From Competibacter_A sp037045535 (GTDB taxonomy: Bacteria > Pseudomonadota > Gammaproteobacteria > Competibacterales > Competibacteraceae): DNA of 64,000 nt. The stretch covers positions 1 through 64,000 of the forward strand of contig JBAOHI010000027.1 in NCBI GenBank assembly GCA_037045535.1. The letters run 5' to 3'. Both the position numbers and the translations under genes were made by a program. Below, piece after piece: positions 8,178 through 18,367 of this stretch (the first letter of the stretch is position 1; the number at the start of each line of letters is the position of its first letter). The notes beneath the pieces were generated by a model, which worked only from the letters and a program-made list of their open reading frames with translations, did not search any database and was not told the origin of the DNA.

Positions 8178-8872
8178 ACAACGCCCTGCAAGTGGATGAT
8201 CTGCGCTTCGAGGTACGCCGCAGCGCCCGGCGCAAGACTCTGGAGATCACCGTGGATCGGGGCGGCGAACTGGTGCTGGCCGCGCCGCCCGAGGTGGATG
8301 AGGATACTTTGCGCGCTTTTGTGCGGGAAAAGCGCTTCTGGATTTACACCCGGCTGGCTGAAAAAGAGCAACTGCAAAAAACGGCGCCACCCAAGACTTT
8401 CGTCAATGGCGAGGGGTTTCTGTATTTGGGTCGCAGCTATCGCCTCAAGCTGGTGGACGGACAAGCCGAGCCCATCAAGTTACTCAATGGCCGCTTTTGT
8501 CTGCACCGCGAACTGGCCGACACGGGCCGTCAGGCGCTAATCCGCTGGTACACTGAAAAGGGTAAGGATTGGCTCTGGCGCAAGGCTCGGGATTACGTCG
8601 CCCGCATGGAAGTCGCCCCGGCGGGGGTGAAGGTGCAAGACCTTGGCTACCGCTGGGGCTCCTGTAGCAAGGACGGCTGGCTGTATTTCCATTGGAAGGT
8701 GATCTTATTGCCGGCCCGCATCGCCGAATATGTGGTGGTGCACGAGCTGGCTCACATCCACGAACCGCATCACACTCCCGAATTCTGGCGGCGTGTCGAG
8801 CGCTCGCTCGCCGATTTCGAGCACCGCAAGCGCTGGCTGGCGGAACATGGCATGGAGGTGGAGGGACTCTGA
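8174..8872 (+). CDS. YgjP-like (DUF45/M48-type) zinc metallopeptidase
   Basis: Putative zinc metallopeptidase of 232 residues; the substrate is unknown. The C-terminal half carries YRWGSCSKDG followed by VVHELAHIHEPHHTPEFW, the HExxH-type site with a third histidine that defines the YgjP/WLM group. The N-terminal half has the family's RRSARRKTLEITV segment. Such genes are often found directly after hsdR. Here the ATG overlaps the stop of the displaced hsdR tail by four bases, which supports an ancestral hsdR-peptidase operon now cut by the IS. Its expression may depend on the IS or on a local promoter. Confidence 0.85.
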   Translation: MNNALQVDDLRFEVRRSARRKTLEITVDRGGELVLAAPPEVDEDTLRAFVREKRFWIYTRLAEKEQLQKTAPPKTFVNGEGFLYLGRSYRLKLVDGQAEPIKLLNGRFCLHRELADTGRQALIRWYTEKGKDWLWRKARDYVARMEVAPAGVKVQDLGYRWGSCSKDGWLYFHWKVILLPARIAEYVVVHELAHIHEPHHTPEFWRRVERSLADFEHRKRWLAEHGMEVEGL

Positions 8873-9125
8873 TGCACCTTATGCTAGCGTTTTGGTAACA
8901 AGCGTTGGATTTGCTGTGTCAAGGGCACAATGGACGATTGCCGGACGCTTGATATGCGGTGTTGGCGACGATACATACTGAGGTGATGGCGTCTATCAGC
9001 CTTTAAACTGAAATCGGTTACCGCCGTCGCCCTACGGATCTTTGAATAGCTTATAACTATCAAAAATTTTTATCTAATTGATTTAATCGACTTTTGGCGT
9101 CCTGTAAAAACAGGAGAAAAGCAGC

Positions 9126-9518
9126 GTGAAATGGCAATCCGGTCAATCCGGCAACCCCGGCGGGCGCAAGCCCGGCACCGGCAAGATCGACAAGCTGCGT
9201 GTGGCGCTGGCCAAGGAATTGCCCGATGTGCTGGAGGCGCTGGTCGGGCAAGCCAAAGCTGGGGACATCGGCGCAATCAAGCTGATCCTGGAACGCACCG
9301 TGCCAGCGCTGCGCCCGGTGGATGCGGTCGCCCCCCTGAACCTGCCGGTCGATGGTGGTCTGGCCGACCAGGGGCGGGCGGTACTGGCGGCGCTGGCCAG
9401 TGGATACTTGCCGGTCAACCAGGCCGCTGGCATCCTGCAAGGCTTGGTGAACCTGGCGAAGCGGGTGGAGCTGGACGAGGAAAAATGGGTGGCGGCGCTA
9501 GAGGGCAAGCGGGGGTGA
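9126..9518 (+). CDS. DUF5681-like small protein
   Basis: 130-residue protein of unknown function. The N-terminal WQSGQSGNPGGRKPGTGK matches the glycine-rich DUF5681 signature, which is frequent in phage- and mobile-element-associated proteins. The rest is helical and leucine/alanine rich. I place the start at GTG 9126, nine bases after AGGAG (9112-9116). That ribosome-binding site sits in a small hairpin (CCTGT-AAAA-ACAGG, 9101-9114), which could limit initiation. The 250 bases upstream hold no gene that I can support and become AT-rich near 9050-9100. It may be a prophage or island relic. Confidence 0.6.
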   Translation: MKWQSGQSGNPGGRKPGTGKIDKLRVALAKELPDVLEALVGQAKAGDIGAIKLILERTVPALRPVDAVAPLNLPVDGGLADQGRAVLAALASGYLPVNQAAGILQGLVNLAKRVELDEEKWVAALEGKRG

Positions 9519-9557
9519 ACCTCAAGCATCGCGTGGTCGCACTGGAACGCTACCGCG

Positions 9558-9698
9558 ATGGCGGTCTTCCTCTACCTGACCACCCGCCCAAACGAACCCG
9601 TCGAAGCGGCGCTGGCCCGAAAAGGCATCGTTCCCCGCGAGGCGGATTACATCCTAGTACCCGCCGGTTTCGAGAACGAGCGAGAATCCGTCGAATGA
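9558..9698 (+). CDS. Small hypothetical ORF, 46 residues
   Basis: Begins MAVFLYLTTRPNEPVEAALARK and ends GFENERESVE at a TGA. The composition looks protein-like, unlike the arginine-rich alternative frame. The same frame continues open past the TGA as DASGARQESWKPPDLL and on to the stop at 10088. This is therefore either two adjacent genes or one gene split by a nonsense change. No clear ribosome-binding site precedes the ATG. I do not recognise the family. Confidence 0.35.
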   Translation: MAVFLYLTTRPNEPVEAALARKGIVPREADYILVPAGFENERESVE

Positions 9699-9803
9699 GA
9701 CGCTAGCGGCGCGCGTCAAGAAAGCTGGAAGCCGCCTGACCTGCTGGCCCACGACCCGTTCACCCATCTGACCGGCGAAGAACTTATTTGGACCGCGAAC
9801 GAC

Positions 9804-10088
9804 ATGAGCACCGACACCATGAACGACAACCATCCGGTCACGCTCCATCCCATCACTTTTCAGCACGCTCATAGCCCGCTTTGCCACCTCCCTGGCGATC
9901 CGGCCGATCCGAATAGCCGGCGCGTTGCCGCCGCTGATACCGTTCGCAACGCGCTCAGCTTGTTGGAAATGCTGGAGCAGCTCGACACCGATGAAACCAA
10001 GCCGATCTGGATGCTAGCGTGTGTCGTGTGTGACGGCTTGCGGCACGCGCTGGAGTTACTGGACGATTCCCGTGAAGGCGGAATCTAG
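9804..10088 (+). CDS. Hypothetical protein, 94 residues
   Basis: I do not recognise a family. The sequence starts MSTDTMNDNHPVTLHPITF, and its C-terminal half is amphipathic helix (DTVRNALSLLEMLEQLDTDE, then a segment with two cysteines, MLACVVCDGLRHALELL). The frame is open upstream to the TGA at 9696 without a good start, so the gene may have lost its 5' part. No strong ribosome-binding site precedes ATG 9804 or the alternative ATG 9819. It lies just before two tRNA genes on the opposite strand. Confidence 0.45.
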   Translation: MSTDTMNDNHPVTLHPITFQHAHSPLCHLPGDPADPNSRRVAAADTVRNALSLLEMLEQLDTDETKPIWMLACVVCDGLRHALELLDDSREGGI

Positions 10089-10138
10089 ACACCTTCTAAA
10101 CATCGCCGCCCGCTCGCACCGTAACTGATTGAATATTT

Positions 10139-10214
10139 TGGCGTCCCCAAGGGGATTCGAACCCCTGTTACCGCCGTGAAAGGGCGGTGTCCTCGGCCTC
10201 TAGACGATGGGGAC
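10139..10214 (-). tRNA. tRNA-Glu (TTC)
   Basis: On the minus strand this folds as a 76-base cloverleaf with acceptor GTCCCC/GGGGAC and D-arm CGTCTAGAGG. The anticodon stem is ACCGCCC/GGGCGGT-like with loop CTTTCAC (anticodon TTC). The T-arm is AGGGG-TTCGAAT-CCCCT, and CCA is encoded at 10139-10141. It closely resembles E. coli tRNA-Glu and lies downstream of tRNA-Ala and gltX on the same strand. Confidence 0.96.
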
Positions 10215-10257
10215 AAAAAGCTGGAAAAAGTAAACCGCCAGCTTGGACGGTCGAAGT

Positions 10258-10333
10258 TGGTGGAGCCAGACGGGATCGAACCGACGACCTCCTGCATGCC
10301 ATGCAGGCGCTCTCCCAGCTGAGCTATGGCCCC
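10258..10333 (-). tRNA. tRNA-Ala (GGC)
   Basis: Minus-strand cloverleaf of 76 bases beginning GGGGCCATAGCTCAGCTGGG. The anticodon stem CCTGC/GCAGG has loop ATGGCAT (anticodon GGC). A GGTTCGATCC T-loop and an encoded CCA (10258-10260) complete it. It lies 43 bases upstream of tRNA-Glu and 53 bases downstream of gltX, so the three are probably co-transcribed. Confidence 0.96.
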
Positions 10334-10386
10334 AAATTTCCGAGACAGATAATTTAAAAGACTATTGCCTCTCTGTCAAGACTCCT

Positions 10387-11814
10387 TCAGCTCCTGTTGC
10401 CGACATCTTGGCAAATATGGCGCAACGCGCGGTCGATTCGCGCCAGGGTTTTGGTCCGTCCCAACAGCTCTAGCGTTATGTCGATCGGCGGCGAAACGGC
10501 TGTGCCGGATATCGCTACCCGGAGCGGCTGCGCGACCTTGCCCAACGCAAGCCCCTGCTCTTCAGCCACTTTTTTGACCGTCTCGTGGATCGGTTCGGCC
10601 CGCCATTCCGGTAGTGCCGCGAACGCTTCCGCCAACTGCCGCAAAGGGGCTTCCGCTAGAGCCGTCAGGTTCTTGGCTGCTGCCTTGGGATCGTAATCCT
10701 CGAACTCCCGATAGAGAAATTCCGCCGCCGCCGCCATACCCTTGAGCGTGTCCGCACGTTCGGCGAAGGCCCTGACCACTTCCGTCAGGGGTGGCCCCTG
10801 ACAAGGATCGATCCCTAATTGGCCAATGTGCCAGCTCAGATGCCGGGCGACATGAACAGGATCGAGTGTTTTCAGGTAATGCTTGTTCAACCAGATCAGC
10901 TTGGAGGGGTTGATCGCCGAGGCTGCCTTATTGCATCCCTCAAGGTCGAACAGTTCAATCATCTCGTCCAGCGAGAAAATTTCCTGATCGCCGTGCGACC
11001 AGCCCAGTCGCACCAAGTAATTCAGCACCGCTTCCGGCAAATAGCCCAGATCTCGACATTCCATCACACTGGCGGCACCGTGTCGCTTGGACAGTTTCTG
11101 ACCGTCCGGCCCGAGAATCATCGGGACGTGCCCGTATTTGGGCACTGGAGCTTCCAGCGCTTTAAGGATGTTGATTTGACGTGGCGTATTGTTGATATGG
11201 TCGTCGCCGCGAATGACATGGGTGATCCCCATATCCATGTCGTCTACCACCACGCAGAAGTTGTAGGTGGGGGTACCGTCGGCGCGGGCGATGATCAAGT
11301 CATCCAGTTCCGTATTCTGGAACACGATATTGCCGCGAATCAAATCCTCGACCACTACCTCGCCATCGAGGGGATTTTTGAACCGCACCACGGGTTCTAT
11401 CCCCTGGCGCGGTGGTCCTCGATAATCGCGGTGCCGACCATCGTAGCGGGGTTTTTCCTTCCGGCTCCTCTGTTCCTCGCGCAAGGCTTCCAACTCTTCG
11501 CGGGTGCAATAGCAATAGTAAGCCTTGTCCTCGCGCAGCAGCTGCTGCAACACTTCGCGGTAGCGGTCAAAGCGCTGGGTCTGATAGAAGGGCCCTTCGT
11601 CGTAGTCCAGCCCCAGCCAATTCATGCCTTCCAAAATGGCATTCACCGCTTCCGGAGTGGAGCGCTCCAGGTCAGTGTCCTCGATCCGCAGCACGAACGG
11701 CCCACCGTGCCGGCGCGCGTACAACCAGGAAAACAGCGCCGTCCGGGCACCGCCAATGTGTAGATAACCGGTGGGGCTAGGCGCGAAACGGGTCTTGACC
11801 ATCGGATTCATCAT
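10387..11814 (-). CDS. gltX: Glutamyl-tRNA synthetase
   Basis: Class I aminoacyl-tRNA synthetase that charges tRNA-Glu. The HIGH-type motif is HIGG (residues 19-22) after RFAPSPTGYL, and the KMSKS-type motif is KLSKR (240-244). The 475-residue length fits the bacterial enzyme (E. coli 471). The true start may be Met5 (MVKTRFAPSP), because no convincing ribosome-binding site separates the clustered ATGs. It is transcribed leftward 27 bases after glmU and is followed by tRNA-Ala and tRNA-Glu, so its own substrate tRNA is in the same probable transcription unit. Confidence 0.95.
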   Translation of the reverse strand: MMNPMVKTRFAPSPTGYLHIGGARTALFSWLYARRHGGPFVLRIEDTDLERSTPEAVNAILEGMNWLGLDYDEGPFYQTQRFDRYREVLQQLLREDKAYYCYCTREELEALREEQRSRKEKPRYDGRHRDYRGPPRQGIEPVVRFKNPLDGEVVVEDLIRGNIVFQNTELDDLIIARADGTPTYNFCVVVDDMDMGITHVIRGDDHINNTPRQINILKALEAPVPKYGHVPMILGPDGQKLSKRHGAASVMECRDLGYLPEAVLNYLVRLGWSHGDQEIFSLDEMIELFDLEGCNKAASAINPSKLIWLNKHYLKTLDPVHVARHLSWHIGQLGIDPCQGPPLTEVVRAFAERADTLKGMAAAAEFLYREFEDYDPKAAAKNLTALAEAPLRQLAEAFAALPEWRAEPIHETVKKVAEEQGLALGKVAQPLRVAISGTAVSPPIDITLELLGRTKTLARIDRALRHICQDVGNRS

Positions 11815-11841
11815 CAGGGGATAGAATAGAAGAACAGTTGA

Positions 11842-13218
11842 TCAACCCTTGTTCGGCTTGACTGGCCGCGCCCAATTGGACACATCCTTGCGTGGCGCTC
11901 GGGTCAGGCACAGGCTACCGTCTGGTACGTCGCGACTGACCGATGATCCGGCGCCGACTGTGGCGTCCTTGCCGACCCGCACCGGGGCGACCAACGAACT
12001 GTTGGAACCGATGAAGGCGCCATCACCGATCACGGTTTTATGCTTGTTGGCTCCATCGTAATTGCAGGTGATGGTGCCAGCGCCGACATTGACATTCGAA
12101 CCGATCTCGGCGTCACCGATATAGGTCAAGTGATTGACTTTGGAACTGGAGCCGACATTGGCGTTTTTAATTTCGACAAAATTACCAATATGCACCTGCG
12201 AGGCTAATCGAGCGCCGGGCCGGAGGCGAGCGAAGGGGCCGATCTGCGCGCCAGAGCCAATCTCGGCCGCCTCAACCCGGCAATGGGAAAAAACTTCGAC
12301 ATCATCACCGATGACCGCATCCCGTAGCACGCAGAACGGTCCGATTCGAACGCGATCACCCAGCCGTACCGTACCCTCGAACACCACATCGACATCGATG
12401 ATCACATCCTTGCCGGTCATAACGGTGCCTCGGATATCGATTCGCGCCGGGTCCAGCAACGTCGCGCCGTTCAGCAGTAGTGCCTCGGCCTGCCGCGCCT
12501 GATAAACCCGCTCCAATTTGACCAGTTGCCGACGGTCGTTGACACCTTGAACCTCAGCGGGCTCTGTCACTGAGAAAGCTTCGACCGGCACGCCATCGTG
12601 CGCCGCCAAAGCAACGATATCGGTTAGATAGTATTCGCCTTGGGAATTGTCGTTGTCCAGCGTGGCTACCCAATCGCGCAATTTCTCTGCGGCGACCGCC
12701 AGAATCCCGGTATTGATCTCGCACAGGCACCGCTCCGATGGCGTCGCGTCTTTTTCCTCGACGATACGTTGTACCCGCCGTTGCTCGTCGCGGACGATTC
12801 GACCATAGCCTGAGGGATCGGTTAATTCGACCGTCAGCAACGCCAGCCGCCCTTGTCTAGCTTCGGCAATTAGTGGTTGCAGGGTTTCGGGCTGGATCAG
12901 CGGAACATCGCCGTACAACACCAGCACCACGCTGGCCGTGTCGAGCAACGGTAGAGCTTGTGCCACGGCGTGCCCCGTTCCCAGCTGCTCGGCCTGTTCG
13001 ACCCACAACACATCCTTCTCGTTCGCGAAAACCGTCTTGACCGTTTCCCCGCCATACCCGTACACCACCAGTCGGGTCGCCGCATCAAGACGGCTCGCCG
13101 TATCGAGGACGTGACCCAGTAGCGGTTTGCCGCCGACCCGGTGCAAAACCTTAGGCAAATCCGAAACCATCCGCTTGCCCTTGCCGGCGGCAAGGATCAC
13201 GACCGAAAGCTGCTGCAT
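11842..13218 (-). CDS. glmU: Bifunctional GlmU (GlcNAc-1-P uridyltransferase / GlcN-1-P acetyltransferase)
   Basis: Makes UDP-GlcNAc for peptidoglycan and lipopolysaccharide in two steps. The N-terminal uridyltransferase domain starts LAAGKGKRM (residues 9-17), with DLPKVLHRVGGKPLLGHV after it and GTGHAVAQALP further on. The C-terminal left-handed beta-helix has hexapeptide repeats (VNVGAGTITCNYDGANKHKT, then IGSNSSLVAPV). I chose the ATG at 13218, with GAGAGG ten bases upstream; an in-frame ATG six codons earlier lies too near that site. The resulting 458 residues match E. coli GlmU (456). It lies downstream of the atp operon terminator on the same strand. Confidence 0.95.
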   Translation of the reverse strand: MQQLSVVILAAGKGKRMVSDLPKVLHRVGGKPLLGHVLDTASRLDAATRLVVYGYGGETVKTVFANEKDVLWVEQAEQLGTGHAVAQALPLLDTASVVLVLYGDVPLIQPETLQPLIAEARQGRLALLTVELTDPSGYGRIVRDEQRRVQRIVEEKDATPSERCLCEINTGILAVAAEKLRDWVATLDNDNSQGEYYLTDIVALAAHDGVPVEAFSVTEPAEVQGVNDRRQLVKLERVYQARQAEALLLNGATLLDPARIDIRGTVMTGKDVIIDVDVVFEGTVRLGDRVRIGPFCVLRDAVIGDDVEVFSHCRVEAAEIGSGAQIGPFARLRPGARLASQVHIGNFVEIKNANVGSSSKVNHLTYIGDAEIGSNVNVGAGTITCNYDGANKHKTVIGDGAFIGSNSSLVAPVRVGKDATVGAGSSVSRDVPDGSLCLTRAPRKDVSNWARPVKPNKG

Positions 13219-13324
13219 GATGAATAGGCCTCTCATAAGAATACTTGGCTATTGTAGCGAACCTTACCCGCAGAATGCGCGATCCAAACCCCAACGCACG
13301 CTTGCGATCCGATTTGGGCAATCT

Positions 13325-13355
13325 AAAATAAAAAGGCCGTGACAAAGTCACGGCC
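13325..13355 (-). terminator. Rho-independent terminator of the atp operon
   Basis: Perfect 9-bp stem GGCCGTGAC/GTCACGGCC (13335-13343 and 13347-13355) with a three-base loop. Read on the minus strand it is followed directly by TTTTTATTTTAG. It lies 35 bases after the atpC stop and separates the ATP synthase operon from glmU. Confidence 0.93.
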
Positions 13356-13390
13356 CAAGGGGGGTCTAGGATATTATTATTGTTAGCCTT

Positions 13391-13819
13391 TCAGCCTGAT
13401 TTGCGCAGCTTGCGCAGCCTTTCAATGGCCTGCAATTGGGCGATCGCTTCAGCCAGTTCGGCCTTGGCTCTGGCGTACTCAAAATCGCTCCGGTGGTCGG
13501 CGATAACCTGTTCGGCACGCTGCTTGGCAGATTGCGCGGCGGCCTCGTCCAAATCCTTGGCCCGCTCGGCCGTGTCGGACAAAATCGTCACCAAACTTGG
13601 CTGCACTTCCAAAAGACCGCCTGACACGTAGAACAACTGTTCTTCGCCGCCCTGCAGCCGAACTCGAACCTGGCCAGGCTTCAGCCGCGTCAACAACTGG
13701 CTGTGGCGAGGCAAAATGCCGAGTTCACCTAATTCGCCCGGAGCGGTTACCATTTCAGCAGGACCGGAAAACAGCTCTTTTTCCGCGCTGACGATATCAA
13801 CATGCAGTGTCATGGCCAT
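13391..13819 (-). CDS. atpC: ATP synthase F1 epsilon subunit
   Basis: Central-stalk subunit that couples and inhibits F1. The N-terminal beta-barrel begins MTLHVDIVSAEKELFSGPAE, followed by GELGILPRHSQLLTRLKPG. A C-terminal helical hairpin lies at about residues 90-142. The length of 142 residues is normal. The start at 13819 has AGGAG eight bases upstream. It is the last gene of the operon, 60 bases after atpD. Confidence 0.95.
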   Translation of the reverse strand: MAMTLHVDIVSAEKELFSGPAEMVTAPGELGELGILPRHSQLLTRLKPGQVRVRLQGGEEQLFYVSGGLLEVQPSLVTILSDTAERAKDLDEAAAQSAKQRAEQVIADHRSDFEYARAKAELAEAIAQLQAIERLRKLRKSG

Positions 13820-13879
13820 GGGTGCGTCTCCTGATCGGTTGAAATGGAACGCGGCCCCACGGACGGGACCGCCGTCCCA

Positions 13880-15256
13880 TTACAGCTTGCTGCCCTTCTC
13901 CACGGCCTCGTCGATCGAACCGACCATGTAGAACGCTTGCTCCGGCAGATGATCGTATTCGCCAGCGACGATGCCCTTGAACGCCGCGATGGTGTCCTTG
14001 AGGGCGACGTACTTGCCGGGCGAACCCGTGAACACTTCGGCCACGAAGAACGGCTGCGACAGAAAACGCTGGATCTTGCGCGCGCGCGCCACGACCAGCT
14101 TGTCTTCTTCGGACAGTTCATCCATACCAAGAATAGCGATGATGTCCTTCAGCTCTTTGTAACGCTGCAGCGTGCTCTGCACCGAACGGGCGGTGTCGTA
14201 GTGATCCTGACCAACCACCAGCGGATCCAACTGCCGTGAGGTCGAATCCAGCGGGTCCACCGCCGGATAGATCCCCAGCTCAGCGATCTGGCGGGACAAC
14301 ACCACCGTGGCGTCCAAGTGGGCGAAGGTCGTGGCCGGCGACGGGTCGGTCAAGTCATCGGCGGGCACGTACACCGCCTGAATGGAGGTGATGGAGCCGG
14401 TCTTAGTCGAGGTGATACGCTCCTGCAACACACCCATTTCCTCGGCCAGCGTCGGCTGATAACCTACCGCCGAAGGCATGCGGCCCAGCAGCGCCGAACA
14501 CTCGGTACCGGCCAGGGTGTAGCGGTAGATGTTGTCGACGAACAGCAGCACGTCACGGCCTTCATCGCGGAAATTCTCCGCGATGCTTAGCCCGGTTAAG
14601 GCTACCCGCAGCCGGTTGCCCGGCGGTTCGTTCATCTGGCCGTAGACCAACGCCACCTTATCCAGCACGTTCGACTCTTTCATCTCGTGATAGAAGTCGT
14701 TACCTTCACGGGTACGCTCGCCAACACCGGCGAACACCGAGTAGCCGGAGTGCTCGATGGCGATATTGCGGATCAATTCCATCATGTTGACGGTTTTGCC
14801 CACACCCGCACCGCCGAACAAGCCGACCTTGCCGCCTTTGGCGAACGGACAAAGCAAGTCGATGACCTTGATACCGGTCTCCAGCAACTCAGTCGCGCCC
14901 GACTGGTCTTCGTAGCTGGGAGCCGGCTGGTGGATGGGGCGATAGACGTCAGTTTCCACCGGCCCCTTGTGGTCGATAGGCACACCCAGCACGTTCATGA
15001 TCCGACCCAGGGTGGGCTTGCCCACCGGCACGGTCACTGGCGCACCAGTGTTGGACACGGCCATGTTGCGCTTCAACCCTTCGGTCGCACCCATGGCAAT
15101 GGTACGGACCACGCCATCACCCAGCTGCTGCTGCACTTCCAGGATCAGCCCGTTTTCGTCGAGGCGCAGAGCGTCGTAGATCTTGGGCACCGCGCCGCGC
15201 GGGAACTCGACGTCCACCACCGCGCCGATGATTTGCACGATATTGCCAGAACTCAT
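13880..15256 (-). CDS. atpD: ATP synthase F1 beta subunit
   Basis: Catalytic subunit of F1. The P-loop GGAGVGKT is at residues 148-155, GERTREGNDFYHEM carries the catalytic glutamate region, and the ALLGRMPSAVGYQPTLAEEM signature is present. The length (458 residues) is that of the family. AAGGGG lies upstream of the ATG at 15256. It is preceded by atpG with a 67-base gap. Confidence 0.98.
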   Translation of the reverse strand: MSSGNIVQIIGAVVDVEFPRGAVPKIYDALRLDENGLILEVQQQLGDGVVRTIAMGATEGLKRNMAVSNTGAPVTVPVGKPTLGRIMNVLGVPIDHKGPVETDVYRPIHQPAPSYEDQSGATELLETGIKVIDLLCPFAKGGKVGLFGGAGVGKTVNMMELIRNIAIEHSGYSVFAGVGERTREGNDFYHEMKESNVLDKVALVYGQMNEPPGNRLRVALTGLSIAENFRDEGRDVLLFVDNIYRYTLAGTECSALLGRMPSAVGYQPTLAEEMGVLQERITSTKTGSITSIQAVYVPADDLTDPSPATTFAHLDATVVLSRQIAELGIYPAVDPLDSTSRQLDPLVVGQDHYDTARSVQSTLQRYKELKDIIAILGMDELSEEDKLVVARARKIQRFLSQPFFVAEVFTGSPGKYVALKDTIAAFKGIVAGEYDHLPEQAFYMVGSIDEAVEKGSKL

Positions 15257-15323
15257 GATTGGGTTCCCCTTAAACTTGTTTCACCGTGCGCCCGCCGTCG
15301 GGGGCGGGCGCTCGCCGCGTTCC

Positions 15324-16187
15324 CTACACCGCAGCGGCACCACCCACGATCTCGGCCAGTTCCTGGGTGATCGACGCTTGCCGGGCCTTGTTGTAGATCA
15401 GTTGCAACTCATCGATGAGAGTGCCCGCGTTGTCGGACGCGCTCTTCATGGCGACCATGCGAGCGGCCATTTCGCACGCGACATTTTCCACCAGCGCCTG
15501 ATAGACCACCGACTCGCCATAACGCCGCAGTAGCAACTCGATAAGCTCCTTGGGATCGGGTTCATAGATGTAATCCCAGCGATGGACAGGTGCCGCTTCC
15601 TGCACCTCGGCGGTGATGGGCACCAATCGCTCGATCTTGGGCTTTTGGCTCATGGTATTGACGAATTCGTTGTACACCAGATAGATCGCGTCAATCCGCC
15701 CCTCCGCGAAGGCATCGGCCATGACCTTGACCGGCCCGAGTACGTCCTCAAAGCGAGGTGAGTCGCCCAAGTGGGAAACATGAGCGACGACGTTACCCTT
15801 CAGCCGGCGGAAGAACTGGAACGCCTTAGTACCGACGGTGCAAACATCAATCTCAACACCACGATTCCGCCAGTCCTGCATGGCGACAATGGTCGCTTTG
15901 AACAGGTTGGTGTTCAAGCCACCGCACAGCCCGCGGTCGGTCGAGACCACGATTAATCCGACCCGCTTGAGCTCACGTTCAATTAACCCCGGACTGCGAT
16001 ACTCGGTGTGTGCGTGGGCCAAGTGTGAGATGACGTTGCGGATCTTGGTGGCGTAGGGTCGGGCCGCCTTCATGCGCTCTTGAGCTTTGCGCATTTTACT
16101 GGCCGCCACCATTTCCATGGCCTTGGTGATCTTCTGAGTACTTTTAATACTCTTGATTTTGGTTCGTATCTCTTTGGCGCCGGCCAT
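15324..16187 (-). CDS. atpG: ATP synthase F1 gamma subunit
   Basis: Rotor shaft of F1, 287 residues. The N-terminal helix starts MAGAKEIRTKIKSIKSTQKITKAMEMVAASKMRKAQ. The C-terminal helix contains RMVAMKSASDNAGTLIDELQ, the family signature, and ends TQELAEIVGGAAAV. It lies 12 bases downstream of atpA. Confidence 0.97.
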   Translation of the reverse strand: MAGAKEIRTKIKSIKSTQKITKAMEMVAASKMRKAQERMKAARPYATKIRNVISHLAHAHTEYRSPGLIERELKRVGLIVVSTDRGLCGGLNTNLFKATIVAMQDWRNRGVEIDVCTVGTKAFQFFRRLKGNVVAHVSHLGDSPRFEDVLGPVKVMADAFAEGRIDAIYLVYNEFVNTMSQKPKIERLVPITAEVQEAAPVHRWDYIYEPDPKELIELLLRRYGESVVYQALVENVACEMAARMVAMKSASDNAGTLIDELQLIYNKARQASITQELAEIVGGAAAV

Positions 16188-16199
16188 GGTGACACCCGC

Positions 16200-17756
<1,557 letters not shown>

Positions 17757-17771
17757 AAAGCGGTATTCCTC

Positions 17772-18350
17772 TTACTGGCTCAGGGCCATGGCGAGTTTGT
17801 CTAGCCGGCCGCGCGCCGAGCCGTCGATCACCCGATCGCCGATTCGGATCACCGCGCCCGCGATCAATGACGGGTCCGTCTTGCAGTCCAACACGACGCT
17901 ACGCTTGAACTTTGTCTTGAGAGCTTTGGTCACGCGCTTACGCTGGGCATCGGTCACGACGGAGGCGGAGATCAGCTCGGCGTGGAGGACGCTTTCAGCT
18001 TCGGCGCGAAACCGCTCGAACAGAACGGCGATACTCGGCAACAGGTGCAGGCGGTGAAATTCCGCCAGCATCTTGAGGAAGATGATGAACGCCTCCGGCA
18101 GCGCTTCGGCGTCGCCGCGCGCGTCACGGCATAACCCAGCCATCAATTCAGCTTTCTGCTCGCCGCGTAACTGGGGGTTCCAGGGAGCCAATAGCCGCTG
18201 CATCGCCGAATCGGCGGCAATGGTGGCGGCTACCTGCAACAGCTCGGACCAGAGCGGCAGCGCTTGAGCGGCTTGAGCATCCTCGAACGCGGCGCGGGCG
18301 TAGGGTCGGGCAGCGGAGGTCGGTCGGACGACGGTTGTCGTTTCAGCCAT
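17772..18350 (-). CDS. atpH: ATP synthase F1 delta subunit
   Basis: Peripheral-stalk subunit linking b to alpha, 192 residues. It is slightly longer than E. coli (177) because of an N-terminal extension, MAETTTVVRPTSAARP, before the conserved YARAAFEDAQ. The C-terminal domain contains VDCKTDPSLIAG-like sequence (VLDCKTDPSLIAGAVIRIGD), which is characteristic of the family. It lies 17 bases after atpF. Confidence 0.95.
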   Translation of the reverse strand: MAETTTVVRPTSAARPYARAAFEDAQAAQALPLWSELLQVAATIAADSAMQRLLAPWNPQLRGEQKAELMAGLCRDARGDAEALPEAFIIFLKMLAEFHRLHLLPSIAVLFERFRAEAESVLHAELISASVVTDAQRKRVTKALKTKFKRSVVLDCKTDPSLIAGAVIRIGDRVIDGSARGRLDKLAMALSQ

Positions 18351-18367
18351 GAGCGTGATCCGTGTGG

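Noticed and set aside
9696..9698. TGA as a selenocysteine codon
   Set aside because: No SECIS-like hairpin directly downstream and no selenoprotein-like context.
11300..11780. Several short ORFs antisense to gltX
   Set aside because: They are compositional shadows lacking ribosome-binding sites or family features.
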